Positions 7,298 to 16,705 of a stretch of DNA of 19,793 nt are shown here, one piece after another. This DNA is from an uncultured Rhodospirillales bacterium. Lineage in GTDB: Bacteria > Pseudomonadota > Alphaproteobacteria > Rhodospirillales > 2-02-FULL-58-16. Numbering within the stretch: position 1 is the first letter of the stretch; each line of letters starts with the position of its first letter. The position numbers and the translations under genes are program-made. Under the pieces are notes generated by a model. It was given only the letters and a program-made list of their open reading frames with translations, was not told the origin of the DNA and ran no database searches. The stretch covers positions 1 to 19,793 of the forward strand of contig CAJXGZ010000008.1 of the NCBI GenBank assembly GCA_913053795.1, given 5' to 3'.

Positions 7298-7864
7298 ATG
7301 AAGCCGCCGCTCATCGAAATAACCCCGGAAAGCCACGGCGTTGAACTGGAGCTACTTTACGCCACGGCGCAGAACTTCACGGGAAAGCCTGTTTACGCGC
7401 GCGCGGCGTGCTATCTGAACCCGGACGCCGGGAAGCTGCTCGGACGCGCCGTGGAGCTGGCGGCGGCTCAAGGTCTGCGCCTCAAGATCTTCGACGCGTG
7501 GCGCCCCTCCGAAGCCCAGTGGGTCTTGTGGAATCACACCCCCGACCCGGATTTTCTGGCCGACCCCCGGCGCGGCTCGCCCCATTCGCGGGGCGCCGCC
7601 GTTGACCTGACTTTGGTGGATGAAGCGGGCGCGGAGTTGGAAATGGGAACAACCTTCGACGCCTTCACGCCGCTTTCACATCATGGCGCCGGCGAAATCT
7701 CCGCCCAAGCCCAACGCAACCGTTTTCTTCTTCTCGGTCTGATGAGCGTGGCGGGATGGGACTTCTATAGTAAGGAATGGTGGCACTACCAGCTTTTCAA
7801 CAGCCGCGACCACCCGGTCCTTGAAGACGCCGCCTTGCCCGAGGGCTTGATGCCGGAAAGCTAA
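7298..7864 (+). CDS. ddpX: D-alanyl-D-alanine dipeptidase (VanX/DdpX family)
   Basis: The enzyme hydrolyses D-Ala-D-Ala dipeptide, recycling D-alanine; in vancomycin-resistant bacteria VanX does this to prevent normal wall precursors. Zinc and catalytic residues all fit the family: R69 in FDAWRP, H96 and D103 in SPHSRGAAVD (spacing 7, as in VanX H116 and D123), and E160 and H163 in EWWHY (spacing 3, as in VanX E181 and H184). The product is 188 residues with no signal peptide, so it is cytoplasmic. ATG at 7298 is chosen because GAGGA lies just upstream at ideal spacing. No vanHA-type genes or dipeptide transporter are nearby, so it is a solitary recycling enzyme rather than a resistance cassette. 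Its TAA overlaps the TAG of nfu head to tail. Confidence 0.9.
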   Translation: MKPPLIEITPESHGVELELLYATAQNFTGKPVYARAACYLNPDAGKLLGRAVELAAAQGLRLKIFDAWRPSEAQWVLWNHTPDPDFLADPRRGSPHSRGAAVDLTLVDEAGAELEMGTTFDAFTPLSHHGAGEISAQAQRNRFLLLGLMSVAGWDFYSKEWWHYQLFNSRDHPVLEDAALPEGLMPES

Positions 7865-8412
7865 AGCTCGTCCACCGAGCGCACTTCCTTCACTTCGGGG
7901 ATATAGTGCCTCAGCATGTTTTCGATGCCGTGCTTGAGCGTCATGGAGGCGCTGGGGCAGCCCTGGCAGGCCCCTTGCATTTGAAGGTAAACGACGCCGT
8001 CGGCGAAGTCATGAAAGGTGATGTCGCCGCCGTCCTGGGCCACCGCCGGGCGCACCCGGGTTTCCAGAAGCTCCTTGATCTGCGTGACAATGGCGTCGTC
8101 ATCGCCGCCCGCGGCGTCCTCAGCGCCTTCCTCGATGACCAGTTTGCACGCCGTGAAGTGCTCCATGACGGCGCTCAGGATCAGGGGCTTTAGAGCATCC
8201 CAGCTCTTTTCGTCGGTCTTGGTCACGGTAATGAAATCGCCGCCGAGGAAGACGCCGGCCACGCCCTCGATCTCGAACAGGCGCAAGGCCAGAGGCGAAC
8301 GCCCGGCGCTCTCGGCGCTGGAGAAATTGGCCGTGCCTTTTTCCATGACTTGGCAGCCGGGAATGAATTTTAAGGTCGCCGGGTTGGGCGTGCCTTCGGT
8401 TTGAATGAACAT
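7861..8412 (-). CDS. nfuA: NifU-like Fe-S cluster scaffold/carrier protein (Nfu)
   Basis: The protein has an N-terminal Nfu_N domain (1-90, opening with MFIQTEGTPNPATLKFIPG) and a C-terminal NifU domain (about 108-180) whose C149-x2-C152 in GACQGCPSAS binds a 4Fe-4S cluster at a dimer interface. This is the Nfu1/alphaproteobacterial type rather than the E. coli NfuA with a degenerate A-type domain, so the symbol is used loosely. Its job is delivery of 4Fe-4S clusters to enzymes such as lipoate synthase and respiratory proteins. The linker (96-106) is acidic. ATG at 8412 has AGAGG 6 bases upstream. It lies 57 bases downstream of trpS. Confidence 0.93.
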   Translation of the reverse strand: MFIQTEGTPNPATLKFIPGCQVMEKGTANFSSAESAGRSPLALRLFEIEGVAGVFLGGDFITVTKTDEKSWDALKPLILSAVMEHFTACKLVIEEGAEDAAGGDDDAIVTQIKELLETRVRPAVAQDGGDITFHDFADGVVYLQMQGACQGCPSASMTLKHGIENMLRHYIPEVKEVRSVDEL

Positions 8413-8469
8413 TCGTCGCCTCTTTATTTTTGTTCTGAGCTTTTTAGATGGACTTAAAATAGGTGAATA

Positions 8470-9468
8470 TCAAGCCCTCAGGAAGCCGGCGGCGTCCTGG
8501 ATTTCCTTGAGGATCGGTTCGGCGATGGCGCGGGCTTTTTCGGCGCCGTCGCTTAAAATCCCGTCCACATGGGCCGGATCGGCCATCAGGCGGCGCATTT
8601 CGTCCTGGATGGGAGCGAGCTTGGCCACCGCCAAATCCGAAAGCGCCTGCTTGAAGCCGGAGAATTGACCGCCGCCGAATTGGGCGCAGACATCCTTGAT
8701 GGAACTTTCCGACAAAGCGGCGTAGACGCCCATCAGGTTGGCGGCCTCGGGACGGCCTTCGAAGCCTTCGGGGGAGTCCGGCAGGTTGTCTGGATCGGTC
8801 TTGGCCTTGCGGATTTTCCGGGCGATGTCCTCGGCGCTGTCGGTCATGTTGATGCGCGATTGGTCCGAAGGGTCCGACTTGCTCATCTTCTTGGTTCCGT
8901 CGCGCAGGCTCATGACCCGCGCCGCGGCGCCTAAAATCAACGGCTCGGGAATGGGCAGGAGATCGGTTTTATAATCGTTGTTGAACTTCTGGGCGATGTC
9001 GCGGGCCAGCTCCAGATGCTGCTTCTGGTCCTCGCCCACCGGCACGTGGGTGGCCTTGTAAAGCAGGATGTCGGCGGCCATCAGGTTGGGATAGGCGTAC
9101 AGGCCCACCGAGGCGTTCTCCTTGTGCTTTCCCGCCTTTTCCTTGAACTGGGTCATGCGGTTGAGCCAGCCTAAACGGGCGACGCAGTTGACAATCCAGG
9201 CAAGCTCGGCATGGCCGGAAACCTGACTCTGGTTGAAGATGATGTTGTCAGCGGGATCGACCCCGGCGGCCAGCAGGCCGGCTGTCACCTCGCGGGTGTT
9301 GGCGGAAAGCCCGGCGGGGTCCTGCCACACCGTGATGGCGTGCAGATCGACGATGCAGAACAGGCAATCATAGTCATCCTGCAAATGCACCCAGTTGCGG
9401 ATGGCGCCCAGGTAGTTGCCCAGATGCAGGTTGCCCGTGGGCTGCACGCCCGAGAAAATGCGCTTCAT
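8470..9468 (-). CDS. trpS: Tryptophan-tRNA ligase
   Basis: A class I aminoacyl-tRNA synthetase of 332 residues. The HIGH-like motif appears as HLGN (15-18) after GVQPTGN, GEDQ at 145-148 belongs to the tryptophan/ATP pocket, and KMSKS is at 194-198. The C-terminal anticodon region ends in GFLRA. It charges tRNA-Trp in the cytoplasm. The insertion DPDNLPDSPEGFEGRPEA (about 227-244) is common in alphaproteobacterial TrpS. ATG at 9468 is natural, though the gap to murJ (52 bases) shows no strong promoter; it is probably transcribed with murJ and nfu. Confidence 0.96.
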   Translation of the reverse strand: MKRIFSGVQPTGNLHLGNYLGAIRNWVHLQDDYDCLFCIVDLHAITVWQDPAGLSANTREVTAGLLAAGVDPADNIIFNQSQVSGHAELAWIVNCVARLGWLNRMTQFKEKAGKHKENASVGLYAYPNLMAADILLYKATHVPVGEDQKQHLELARDIAQKFNNDYKTDLLPIPEPLILGAAARVMSLRDGTKKMSKSDPSDQSRINMTDSAEDIARKIRKAKTDPDNLPDSPEGFEGRPEAANLMGVYAALSESSIKDVCAQFGGGQFSGFKQALSDLAVAKLAPIQDEMRRLMADPAHVDGILSDGAEKARAIAEPILKEIQDAAGFLRA

Positions 9469-9520
9469 GGTCAGGCTCCGTTGGGTCTGTCGGTGTTATG
9501 GCGCTTATGGGAACAGACGG

Positions 9521-11071
9521 TCAAGAGACGTTCTTTTTCTTGAAGCGCTTCAGCTCTTTCAGGTTGGCGGCGCCGAGGCCTTGGGCGAGGATGGCGAAGG
9601 CGCCGAGGCCGCCGGCCACCAACGCCGCCAAGGCCGTTGCGCGCGCCCCCAAATCCCCGGCCAGCATGCCCTCAAGTCCCGGCGCGGCGAGCAGCAAAAC
9701 CACCGCCATGCCGACGCTGGCCGCCGCCATGCGGGGAAGACGCGACCTCAAGCGGCCGTCGATCTTTAAATGGCCGCGCCGCATTAGGATGACGGCCAGC
9801 AAACCGGCGTTGAGCCATGATGAGATCACCGTCGCCATGGCGATTCCCACATGCAGGAAAGGCCCCATCAGCGCCAGGTTCAAAACCAGATTGACGACCA
9901 GCGCGGCGACGCCGGCCTTGACCGGCGTCACCGTGTCGCCGCGGGCGAAGAAGCCCGGCGCCAGCGCCTTCACCAAAACATAGGCGGGAAGGCCGGCGGC
10001 GTAGACGGACAGCGCCTGGGCGGTGGCCTGGACCTCTCCAGGGCCAAAGGCGCCGCGCTCGAACAGGACGGCGATCACCGGATGAGCGATGACCATCAGC
10101 GCCGCCGCCGCCGGCAACGTCAGAAGGAAAGCGAACTCCAGCGCCCGGTTCTGGCTGTCCATGGCCTGCACATCCTGACCGGCGCGCAGCTGGCGCGAAA
10201 GCAGCGGCAGCAGCGCCGTGCCCACGGCCACCCCGACGACGCCGAGCGGCAACTGATTCACCCTGTCGGCGAAGAACAGATACGAGATAGACCCGGTGGG
10301 CAGGAACGAGGCGATGATGGTGTCGATCAACAGGTTGATCTGATAGACGCCGGCGCCGATGGCCACCGGAACGATTCGTTTAAGCATCCGGCTGACAGTT
10401 GGGGTCAGGCGCGGACGGCGCAGTCGCAAAGGCATGCCGGCGCGGGCGCAAAAGACGTACATCCAGACAAACTGCGTCAATCCCGCCCCGGCGACGCCCC
10501 AGGCCAGGGCGTGGGCGGGAGACGCCATCAGCGGCGCCAACCCGAGAATGGCGCCGATGAGACACAGGTTAAGCAGTATCGGCGTCGCCGCGGCGGCGGC
10601 GAAGCGGCCCAGGGAGTTCAGGACTCCCGCCATCAGCGACGCCAGGGAAATAAACAGCAAATAGGGGAAGGTGACGCGGGTCAGCAATATGGCGAGATCG
10701 AACTTCTCCGGCGTGGCGGCGAATCCCGGGGCGAAACCGTACATCAACAACGGCATGGCCAGCTCGAAGGCGGCGACGAAAATCAACAGCGCCCACAGCA
10801 ACACGGCCAGCGCCTGCTCGGCGAAGGCGCGCGCGCCGTCTTCGCCCTCTTCCTCCAGGAGCCCCGCGAACAAAGGCACGAAAGCGGCGTTAAAGGCGCC
10901 TTCGGCGAACAGGCGGCGAAACAGGTTGGGAAACTTGAAGGCGACGAAAAAGACGTCGGCCAGCATGCCGGCGCCGAGAATGGCGGCGATCAGGATGTCG
11001 CGGATAAACCCGAGGACGCGGCTCGCCATGGTGAGGCCGCCGACGGTGACGATGGATCTGAATAGCGCCAT
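9521..11071 (-). CDS. murJ: Lipid II flippase MurJ (MviN)
   Basis: This 516-residue membrane protein of the MOP superfamily flips lipid II across the inner membrane for peptidoglycan synthesis. It begins with SIVTVGGLTMASRVLGFIRD, the family signature, followed by ILGAGMLADVFFVAFKFPNLFRRLFAEGAF, which carries the conserved arginines of the central cavity. Around fourteen hydrophobic segments follow, including ISYLFFADRVNQLPLG in the middle and a final one near LVAGGLGAFAILAQ, with a basic tail (KELKRFKKKN). ATG at 11071 has only a poor ribosome site. It is 40 bases downstream of glnD on the same strand, a common alphaproteobacterial pairing. Confidence 0.95.
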   Translation of the reverse strand: MALFRSIVTVGGLTMASRVLGFIRDILIAAILGAGMLADVFFVAFKFPNLFRRLFAEGAFNAAFVPLFAGLLEEEGEDGARAFAEQALAVLLWALLIFVAAFELAMPLLMYGFAPGFAATPEKFDLAILLTRVTFPYLLFISLASLMAGVLNSLGRFAAAAATPILLNLCLIGAILGLAPLMASPAHALAWGVAGAGLTQFVWMYVFCARAGMPLRLRRPRLTPTVSRMLKRIVPVAIGAGVYQINLLIDTIIASFLPTGSISYLFFADRVNQLPLGVVGVAVGTALLPLLSRQLRAGQDVQAMDSQNRALEFAFLLTLPAAAALMVIAHPVIAVLFERGAFGPGEVQATAQALSVYAAGLPAYVLVKALAPGFFARGDTVTPVKAGVAALVVNLVLNLALMGPFLHVGIAMATVISSWLNAGLLAVILMRRGHLKIDGRLRSRLPRMAAASVGMAVVLLLAAPGLEGMLAGDLGARATALAALVAGGLGAFAILAQGLGAANLKELKRFKKKNVS

Positions 11072-11111
11072 GAGAGTTATCTAGCCGTTAATTATGACGC
11101 TGAAAAGGCCA

Positions 11112-13865
11112 CTAGGCGGCGACCGACCCGCCGTTTTGACCTTCCAAGGTCACGGCGCTTAAAAGCCGGTCGTGGATTTCCTTGATTTTTTCCTCGTCGG
11201 TGACTTTCAGCCCAAAGATATTCTTGATGTAGAACACATCGACCACACGCTCGCCATAGGTGGAGATATGGGCGCTGTAAATCTGCAATCCTAAGGACTT
11301 GAGGGCGGCGGTAACGTCGTGGAGAAACCCCAATCGATCGCGGCCGTTAACCTCGATGACCGTATGATTCGCGCTGGCCTTGTTGTCCACCAGCACCAGC
11401 GGCGGAACCTTGAAGACGTGGGTGCGGCTGGGCGGCGCTTTTTGGCGTCTGGCCTCAAGAACGCGGGCGGGGTGAATATGGCCCGAAAGGGACTCCTCGA
11501 TATTGCGCCACAGTTTTTTCAATTGCCGTTTGTTACTGAAGGCGCCGCCGGCGGAATCTTGTATGGAAAACGTATCGAGCGCCATGCCATTGGCCAGGGT
11601 CACGATCTTGGCGTCAACGATGGAGGCGCCGCTGAGAGCCATGGCCCCGGCGATCCGCGAAAACAGGCCGGGATCATCGGCGGTATAAATTACGATTTCC
11701 GTAACATCGCGGAAATCATCCACCCGCGTTTCGATATGCAGGGCCAGCTCCTCTTGCTCCGCTTTTCGGGCCAGATAGGCGTGGTGAGCCAGGGTGCCGG
11801 CGTCAAAAAGAAGCCAGTACCCCTGAGGACCGCGCTCAATATGTTTTTCCACATCCCGAGGCGGCCAATCCTTCAATCGATCGCGCATGGCGTTCTTGGC
11901 TTCCTCGACGCGCGCTTCGCGGCTTCCGGGGTCCACCCCGGCGGTCATTTCGTCCAGGGCGCGGTAATAGAGTTCGCGCAGGAGCCCCCCTTTCCATCCG
12001 TTCCACACACGGGGGCCGACGGCGCGGATATCGGCCACGGTCAGGATCACCAGCATCCGCAGGCGTTCCGGAGATTGCACGATTTTCACGAAGTCGTGAA
12101 CGGTCTTGGGGTCGTCCGAGTCGCGCTTGAAGGCGGTGCGGCTCATCAACAGGTGATGCAGCACCAGCCACGACACGGTTTCGGTCTCCCAATCGCTCAA
12201 GCCCAGCCGCGGCGCCAGGGTGGTGGCGATTTCGGCGCCGATCTCGGAGTGATTTCCGCCGCGTCCCTTGGCGATGTCATGGAGCAACGCCGCCACATAA
12301 AGAGCGTCGCGCGACTGCAGCTGGCCAATGATGGCGCTGGCCACCGGCAGCTCATCCTTGAGCCGCCCCTGTTCGATGGCGTTGAGGACGCCGATGGCGC
12401 GGATGGTGTGCTCGTCCACCGTATAGATATGATACATGTCGTATTGCATCTGGGCGACGACGCGCCCGAAGTCGGGGATAAAGCGCCCCATCACGCCGGC
12501 TTCGTTGAGCCGCGCCAACGTCTTTTCAGGGTCCTTCCCCGAGGTCAAAATCTCCATGAACAGGCGGTTGGCCGTTTCATCGGCGCGGAAGCCGTCGTCA
12601 ATCAGGTCCAGGCGCTGGGAGACTTCGCGAAACGCCTGGGGATGGATGTCGAGTCCAAGCTTTTGAGCCTCATGGAAAAGACGGATGATCTTGACGGGAT
12701 CATCCGAGAAGTCCTCCAGTTTCAAGCGGCCGCCATCGACCTTGAATCCCGCGGCGACGGGTTTAGGCCGCGCAATCGAGGGCAGGCGGAAACGGCGTTT
12801 TTTATGGGTTTCCTCCAACACCGCGCACAGAATGCGGGTCAGGTCGCCGACGTCCTTGGCGATCAGGAAGTAGTCCTTCATGAAAAGCTCGACGCCCCGC
12901 GCGACGCCGCCGTCCTTATAGCCCATGCGCCCGGCGATAACCTCCTGGATATCGAAGCCCAAGCGCTCTTCGGCGCGCCCGGACAAGTAATGCAGGTGGC
13001 AGCGCACCGTCAAAAGAAAGTCCTGGGCCTTGTCGAAACGCTTGACGTCGCCGGAGGTCAGCACGCCTCGGGCCACCAATTCATCGACGTCATCCACCCG
13101 GTATAGAAACTTGGCGATCCAGAACAGGGTTTGCAGGTCGCGCAAGCCCCCCTTCCCTTCCTTGACGTTGGGCTCCAGCACATAGCGGGAGTCGCCCATG
13201 CGTTCATGGCGGGCGTTGCGCTCCGCCAGCTTGTCGTCAACGAAGTCAGGACCGCCGCCGGCGACGATGGTGCTGGAAAAACGCTGTTTGAACTCGTTGA
13301 AAAGCTCCGTGTTCCCCCACAACCAGCGGGCTTCGAGAAGACTGGTGCGGATGGTCAGGTCCTGGCCGGCGAGGCGGATGTTCTCTTTCACGGAGCGGGT
13401 GGCGTGGCCCACCTTGAGCCCCAAGTCCCATAACAAATAGAGCATGAACTCCACCACCTGCTCGATGTGGGGCGTCTGCTTGTAGGGCAGCAGAAACAGC
13501 AAGTCGATGTCCGAAAAGGGCGCCAGTTCGCTACGGCCGTAGCCGCCGGTGGCGGCCACCGAGAGACGCTCGCCGGTGGTCGGGTTGGCCAGCGGATAGA
13601 CGTATTCGAGGGTGAAGTCGTAGATCACCCGCACCAATTGATCGATCAGGAAGGCGTTGGCGCGCGCCACCTCGGAGCCCGTGGCTCCTTCTTCCTCGAA
13701 GCGGCGGCGCGTCTCGCTCATCCCGCCCGAGAGGGCGGTTTTCAAAACCTCCAATACTTTGGGCTGGACGCTGGAGGAATAGCCGGACCTTTCGGCCAAG
13801 CCGGAAAGCTTTCCTGCCAGCGCCTTGCGGTCAATGATGTCGCGCGGCTTGGGGATGCGTGTCAT
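11112..13865 (-). CDS. glnD: Bifunctional PII uridylyltransferase/uridylyl-removing enzyme GlnD
   Basis: GlnD senses glutamine and modifies or demodifies PII proteins (GlnB/GlnK), controlling nitrogen assimilation. Domains in order: nucleotidyltransferase with GGYGRSELAPFSDIDLLF (108-124, catalytic D119 and D121), a GlnD-type linker with NVKEGKGGLRDLQTLFWIAK, an HD domain with LLHDIAKGRGGNHSEIGA around residues 525-540, and two C-terminal ACT domains, the first containing DDPGLFSRIAGAMALSGAS and the second GRDRLGFLHDVTAALKSLGL. All catalytic and effector parts are present; the 917-residue length is normal. ATG at 13865 is close behind a 14-bp palindrome and has no strong ribosome site. It lies 59 bases downstream of mutS. 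Confidence 0.96.
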   Translation of the reverse strand: MTRIPKPRDIIDRKALAGKLSGLAERSGYSSSVQPKVLEVLKTALSGGMSETRRRFEEEGATGSEVARANAFLIDQLVRVIYDFTLEYVYPLANPTTGERLSVAATGGYGRSELAPFSDIDLLFLLPYKQTPHIEQVVEFMLYLLWDLGLKVGHATRSVKENIRLAGQDLTIRTSLLEARWLWGNTELFNEFKQRFSSTIVAGGGPDFVDDKLAERNARHERMGDSRYVLEPNVKEGKGGLRDLQTLFWIAKFLYRVDDVDELVARGVLTSGDVKRFDKAQDFLLTVRCHLHYLSGRAEERLGFDIQEVIAGRMGYKDGGVARGVELFMKDYFLIAKDVGDLTRILCAVLEETHKKRRFRLPSIARPKPVAAGFKVDGGRLKLEDFSDDPVKIIRLFHEAQKLGLDIHPQAFREVSQRLDLIDDGFRADETANRLFMEILTSGKDPEKTLARLNEAGVMGRFIPDFGRVVAQMQYDMYHIYTVDEHTIRAIGVLNAIEQGRLKDELPVASAIIGQLQSRDALYVAALLHDIAKGRGGNHSEIGAEIATTLAPRLGLSDWETETVSWLVLHHLLMSRTAFKRDSDDPKTVHDFVKIVQSPERLRMLVILTVADIRAVGPRVWNGWKGGLLRELYYRALDEMTAGVDPGSREARVEEAKNAMRDRLKDWPPRDVEKHIERGPQGYWLLFDAGTLAHHAYLARKAEQEELALHIETRVDDFRDVTEIVIYTADDPGLFSRIAGAMALSGASIVDAKIVTLANGMALDTFSIQDSAGGAFSNKRQLKKLWRNIEESLSGHIHPARVLEARRQKAPPSRTHVFKVPPLVLVDNKASANHTVIEVNGRDRLGFLHDVTAALKSLGLQIYSAHISTYGERVVDVFYIKNIFGLKVTDEEKIKEIHDRLLSAVTLEGQNGGSVAA

Positions 13866-13867
13866 TT

Positions 13868-13881
13868 GCTTATTAATAAGC
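13868..13881. repeat. 14-bp perfect palindrome just upstream of glnD
   Basis: GCTTATTAATAAGC is its own reverse complement and ends 3 bases before the glnD ATG. It is AT-rich in a GC-rich setting. It could be an operator, an RNA hairpin at the ribosome site, or chance; the absence of a Shine-Dalgarno sequence here makes a role in glnD translation possible. Confidence 0.4.
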
Positions 13882-13924
13882 GACCGCTTCGTTAAGATAA
13901 AGCGGGAGGTGAATATGGCGCCGG

Positions 13925-16612
13925 CTAATCCGCCAACAGCCCCTTAAGCTTATACAACGCCTCCAGCGCCTCTTTTGGCGTCAGGTCGTCGGGGTTGATG
14001 TCTTTTAGGGCCTCATCGGCGGCGGAGATTTTGGCGGCTTGGGGCGGGGCCGCCTTTTCCAGCGTCGAGAAAAGGGGCAGGTCGTCGGCCAGTTTGGTGA
14101 CGGCGCCGGATTGTTCGTCTTTTTCCAAGGTTTTCAACACCTGCTCGGCGCGGGCGACGACGCTGGCCGGAAGGCCCGCTAACTGGCCCACGTGAATGCC
14201 GTAGGAACGGTCGGCCGAGCCCGGCGCCACCTCGTGCAGGAAAACCACGTCGCCCTTCCACTCCTTGACCTGCATGGTGTGGCACGACAGGGCGTCGAGC
14301 TTGGCGGCCAGGGACGTCAGTTCATGGTAATGGGTGGCGAACAGGGCCCGGCATTTATTGTTCTCGTGCAAATGCTCGACCACCGCCCAGGCGATTGACA
14401 GGCCGTCATAGGTGGCGGTTCCGCGCCCAATTTCGTCCAGGATCACCAGCGCCCGGGGACCGGCCATGTTGAGGATGGCGGCGGTTTCCACCATCTCCAC
14501 CATGAAGGTGGAGCGCCCACGCGCCAGGTCGTCCGCCGCGCCGACCCGCGAGAACAGCCGATCGACGGCGCCCAGGCGGGCGCTTTCGGCGGGAACGTAG
14601 GAGCCCATCTGGGCGAGCACGGCGATCAGCGCGTTCTGGCGCAAGAACGTGCTTTTTCCGGCCATGTTGGGGCCGGTCAGCAGCCAAAGCCGTTGAAGGT
14701 CCGAAAGGTCGCAGTTGTTGGCGACGAAGGCGCCTTCCTGGCTTTCCTCAAGGGCCGCCTCGACCACGGGGTGGCGGCCAAGCATGACCTCAAAGCCCCG
14801 GCCGTCGTCGACCACCGGGCGGCGGTAGTTCCTGTCGACGGCAAGTTGAGCCAACGCCGCGGCCACATCCAACGCCGCCACCGCTTGCGCCGCCAGAGCC
14901 ACCGAGTCGGAACGTCCGGCCACCTCGCCCGCCAAATCCTCGAACAGCTTCAACTCCAAGGCCAGCGCCTGTTCGGCGGCGCGCGAGATTTTTCCCTCCA
15001 ATTCGCCCAGCTCCACCGTCGTGTAGCGCACCCGGTTGGCCATGGTCTGGCGGTGGATGAAGGGCTGCTCGGGGTCCGACGGCATTTTTTCCGCTTTTGC
15101 CGCCGGCACCTCGATGTAATAGCCGAGCACGTTATTGTGCTTGATCTTGAGGGTTTGAATGGCGGTCTCGCCGGCGTAGCGGCTTTGCAGATTGGCGATC
15201 AGGCGGCGGCTTTCGTCGCGCAGCGTCACCAACTCGTCCAGCTCCGGCGCGTAGCCTTCGGCGATGAAGCCGCCGTCCCGGGCGAAGGCTCCAGGCTCGG
15301 GCGCCAGGGCGCGGCTCAAGCGGTCCACCAGTTCGCCGTGGAAGCCAAACTCCTCCATGCATGTCTTGATCCCAGCCGGAAGGTTCTCGGAGCTTAATAG
15401 ATCGCGCAACTCGGCTGTCAGCGCCAAGCCGCCCCGCACCGCCGCCAAATCGCGCGGACCGCCGCGCCCCACGGTCAAGCGCGACAAGGCCCTTTCCATG
15501 TCCGGGCAACGCTTGAACAGGGTCCGCGCCTCGTCTCGAAGCCGCTCCCCATCGACGAAGAACTGGACCATATCGAGACGGTCGTCGATGGCCCGCGGGT
15601 CGCACAAAGGCGCCGCCAGCCGCGCCGCCAGCAGCCGCGCCCCGGCCCCGGTCACGGTGCGGTCGATGACGCCGAGAAGGGATCCCTTGCGTGCGCCGCT
15701 CAGGGTTTGGGAAAGCTCCAGGTTGCGCCGGGTGGCGGCGTCGATCTCCATCAACGCCCCCTGGTCGAGGCGGCGGAGCCGGGAGATTCGCGGCAATTTC
15801 CCCTTTTGCGTCAACTCCACATAACCGACGAGGGCGCCCCCGGCCGCCGTTTCAGCCCGCGAAAAATCGCCGAAGGCGTCAAGCGTCTTCACCTGATAGA
15901 GGGTTTCCAGGCGCTTGCGGGCGTTCTCGCTGTCAAAGCAACTGGGCGCCAAGGTGGTCAGGCGCCGCCGCCAATCGCCAAGAGTCTCGAACAGCTCGGG
16001 CCTTTGAGAGAGAGTCTCGGAAACCAGCAGCTCCCCGGCGTCTAGGCGGGCCAGGGCGGCGGCCAGTTCCGAGGCGGAAACGGCTTGAGCGTAAAAATCG
16101 CCGGTGGAGACGTCGATCCAAGCCAGTCCCAAATCGCCGCGGACCTCGGCCACGGCGCCCAGGTAGTTATGGCGCCGGGCGTCCAGCAACGTGTCCTCGG
16201 TCAAGGTGCCCGGCGTCACCAGCCTGACCACGTCGCGGCGCACCACCGCCTTGTAGCCGCGCTTCTTGGCCTCCGCCGGGTCCTCCATCTGCTCGCACAC
16301 CGCCACCTTAAAGCCTTTTCTTATCAGGCGGGCCAGATAGACGTCATGGCTGTGCACGGGAACGCCGCACATGGGGATGTCCGCGCCCTTGTGCTTGCCG
16401 CGCTTGGTCAGCGTAATGTCCAGCGCCTCGGCGGCGGCGGCGGCGTCGTCGAAAAACAGTTCATAGAAATCCCCCATGCGGTAAAAAAGCAGGCAGTCGG
16501 GATGGCGCCGCTTGATGTCCAGGAACTGGGCCATCATGGGCGTTACGTCACCCTTTGGAGCCGCCGTTTTAGGGGCGGCGTCAGGGTTATTATTTGGACT
16601 CGTCTGATGCAC
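13925..16612 (-). CDS. mutS: DNA mismatch repair protein MutS
   Basis: MutS recognises mispairs and small loops and starts methyl-independent mismatch repair with MutL. The N-terminal mismatch-binding motif is FYRMGDFYELF with F49 and E51. The core, lever and clamp follow. The ATPase carries Walker A GPNMAGKST near residue 645 and Walker B VILDEIGRGT near residue 720, and FATHYHEL follows. The C-terminus has the tetramerisation-like NPDDLTPKEALEALYKLK helix. Length 895 is normal. The start is GTG at 16612; an upstream ATG at 16623 is out of frame. The first 25 residues are Asn/Ala/Pro-rich and probably disordered. Confidence 0.96.
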   Translation of the reverse strand: MHQTSPNNNPDAAPKTAAPKGDVTPMMAQFLDIKRRHPDCLLFYRMGDFYELFFDDAAAAAEALDITLTKRGKHKGADIPMCGVPVHSHDVYLARLIRKGFKVAVCEQMEDPAEAKKRGYKAVVRRDVVRLVTPGTLTEDTLLDARRHNYLGAVAEVRGDLGLAWIDVSTGDFYAQAVSASELAAALARLDAGELLVSETLSQRPELFETLGDWRRRLTTLAPSCFDSENARKRLETLYQVKTLDAFGDFSRAETAAGGALVGYVELTQKGKLPRISRLRRLDQGALMEIDAATRRNLELSQTLSGARKGSLLGVIDRTVTGAGARLLAARLAAPLCDPRAIDDRLDMVQFFVDGERLRDEARTLFKRCPDMERALSRLTVGRGGPRDLAAVRGGLALTAELRDLLSSENLPAGIKTCMEEFGFHGELVDRLSRALAPEPGAFARDGGFIAEGYAPELDELVTLRDESRRLIANLQSRYAGETAIQTLKIKHNNVLGYYIEVPAAKAEKMPSDPEQPFIHRQTMANRVRYTTVELGELEGKISRAAEQALALELKLFEDLAGEVAGRSDSVALAAQAVAALDVAAALAQLAVDRNYRRPVVDDGRGFEVMLGRHPVVEAALEESQEGAFVANNCDLSDLQRLWLLTGPNMAGKSTFLRQNALIAVLAQMGSYVPAESARLGAVDRLFSRVGAADDLARGRSTFMVEMVETAAILNMAGPRALVILDEIGRGTATYDGLSIAWAVVEHLHENNKCRALFATHYHELTSLAAKLDALSCHTMQVKEWKGDVVFLHEVAPGSADRSYGIHVGQLAGLPASVVARAEQVLKTLEKDEQSGAVTKLADDLPLFSTLEKAAPPQAAKISAADEALKDINPDDLTPKEALEALYKLKGLLAD

Positions 16613-16705
16613 GGCGGCAACATAGCACAGACAGCATCCTTGGGACTATGATTCGCGCGCGGCCTTAGGCAATATGGGAAAATCTTTTTTGAATAGGGAT
16701 TTCCA

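Noticed and set aside
7298..7864. Vancomycin-resistance cassette suggested by the VanX-like dipeptidase
   Set aside because: No vanH, vanA-type ligase or regulator nearby; it is a lone recycling-type gene in a Gram-negative housekeeping region.
9851..11065. Long open frame on the + strand antisense to murJ, rich in Gln, Arg and Gly
   Set aside because: It is the shadow of a GC-rich gene on the other strand. The translation is low in complexity with no recognisable domain, and murJ is unmistakable.
11319..13106. 595-codon open frame on the + strand antisense to glnD
   Set aside because: It mirrors the glnD codon pattern, has no domain or ribosome site, and glnD is complete and well conserved.
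13914..13946. Ten-codon frame (MAPANPPTAP) on the + strand behind a strong GGGAGG site, between glnD and mutS
   Set aside because: The ribosome-site match is good, but no promoter, attenuator hairpin or downstream + strand gene exists for it to control; most of it is the antisense of the mutS end.
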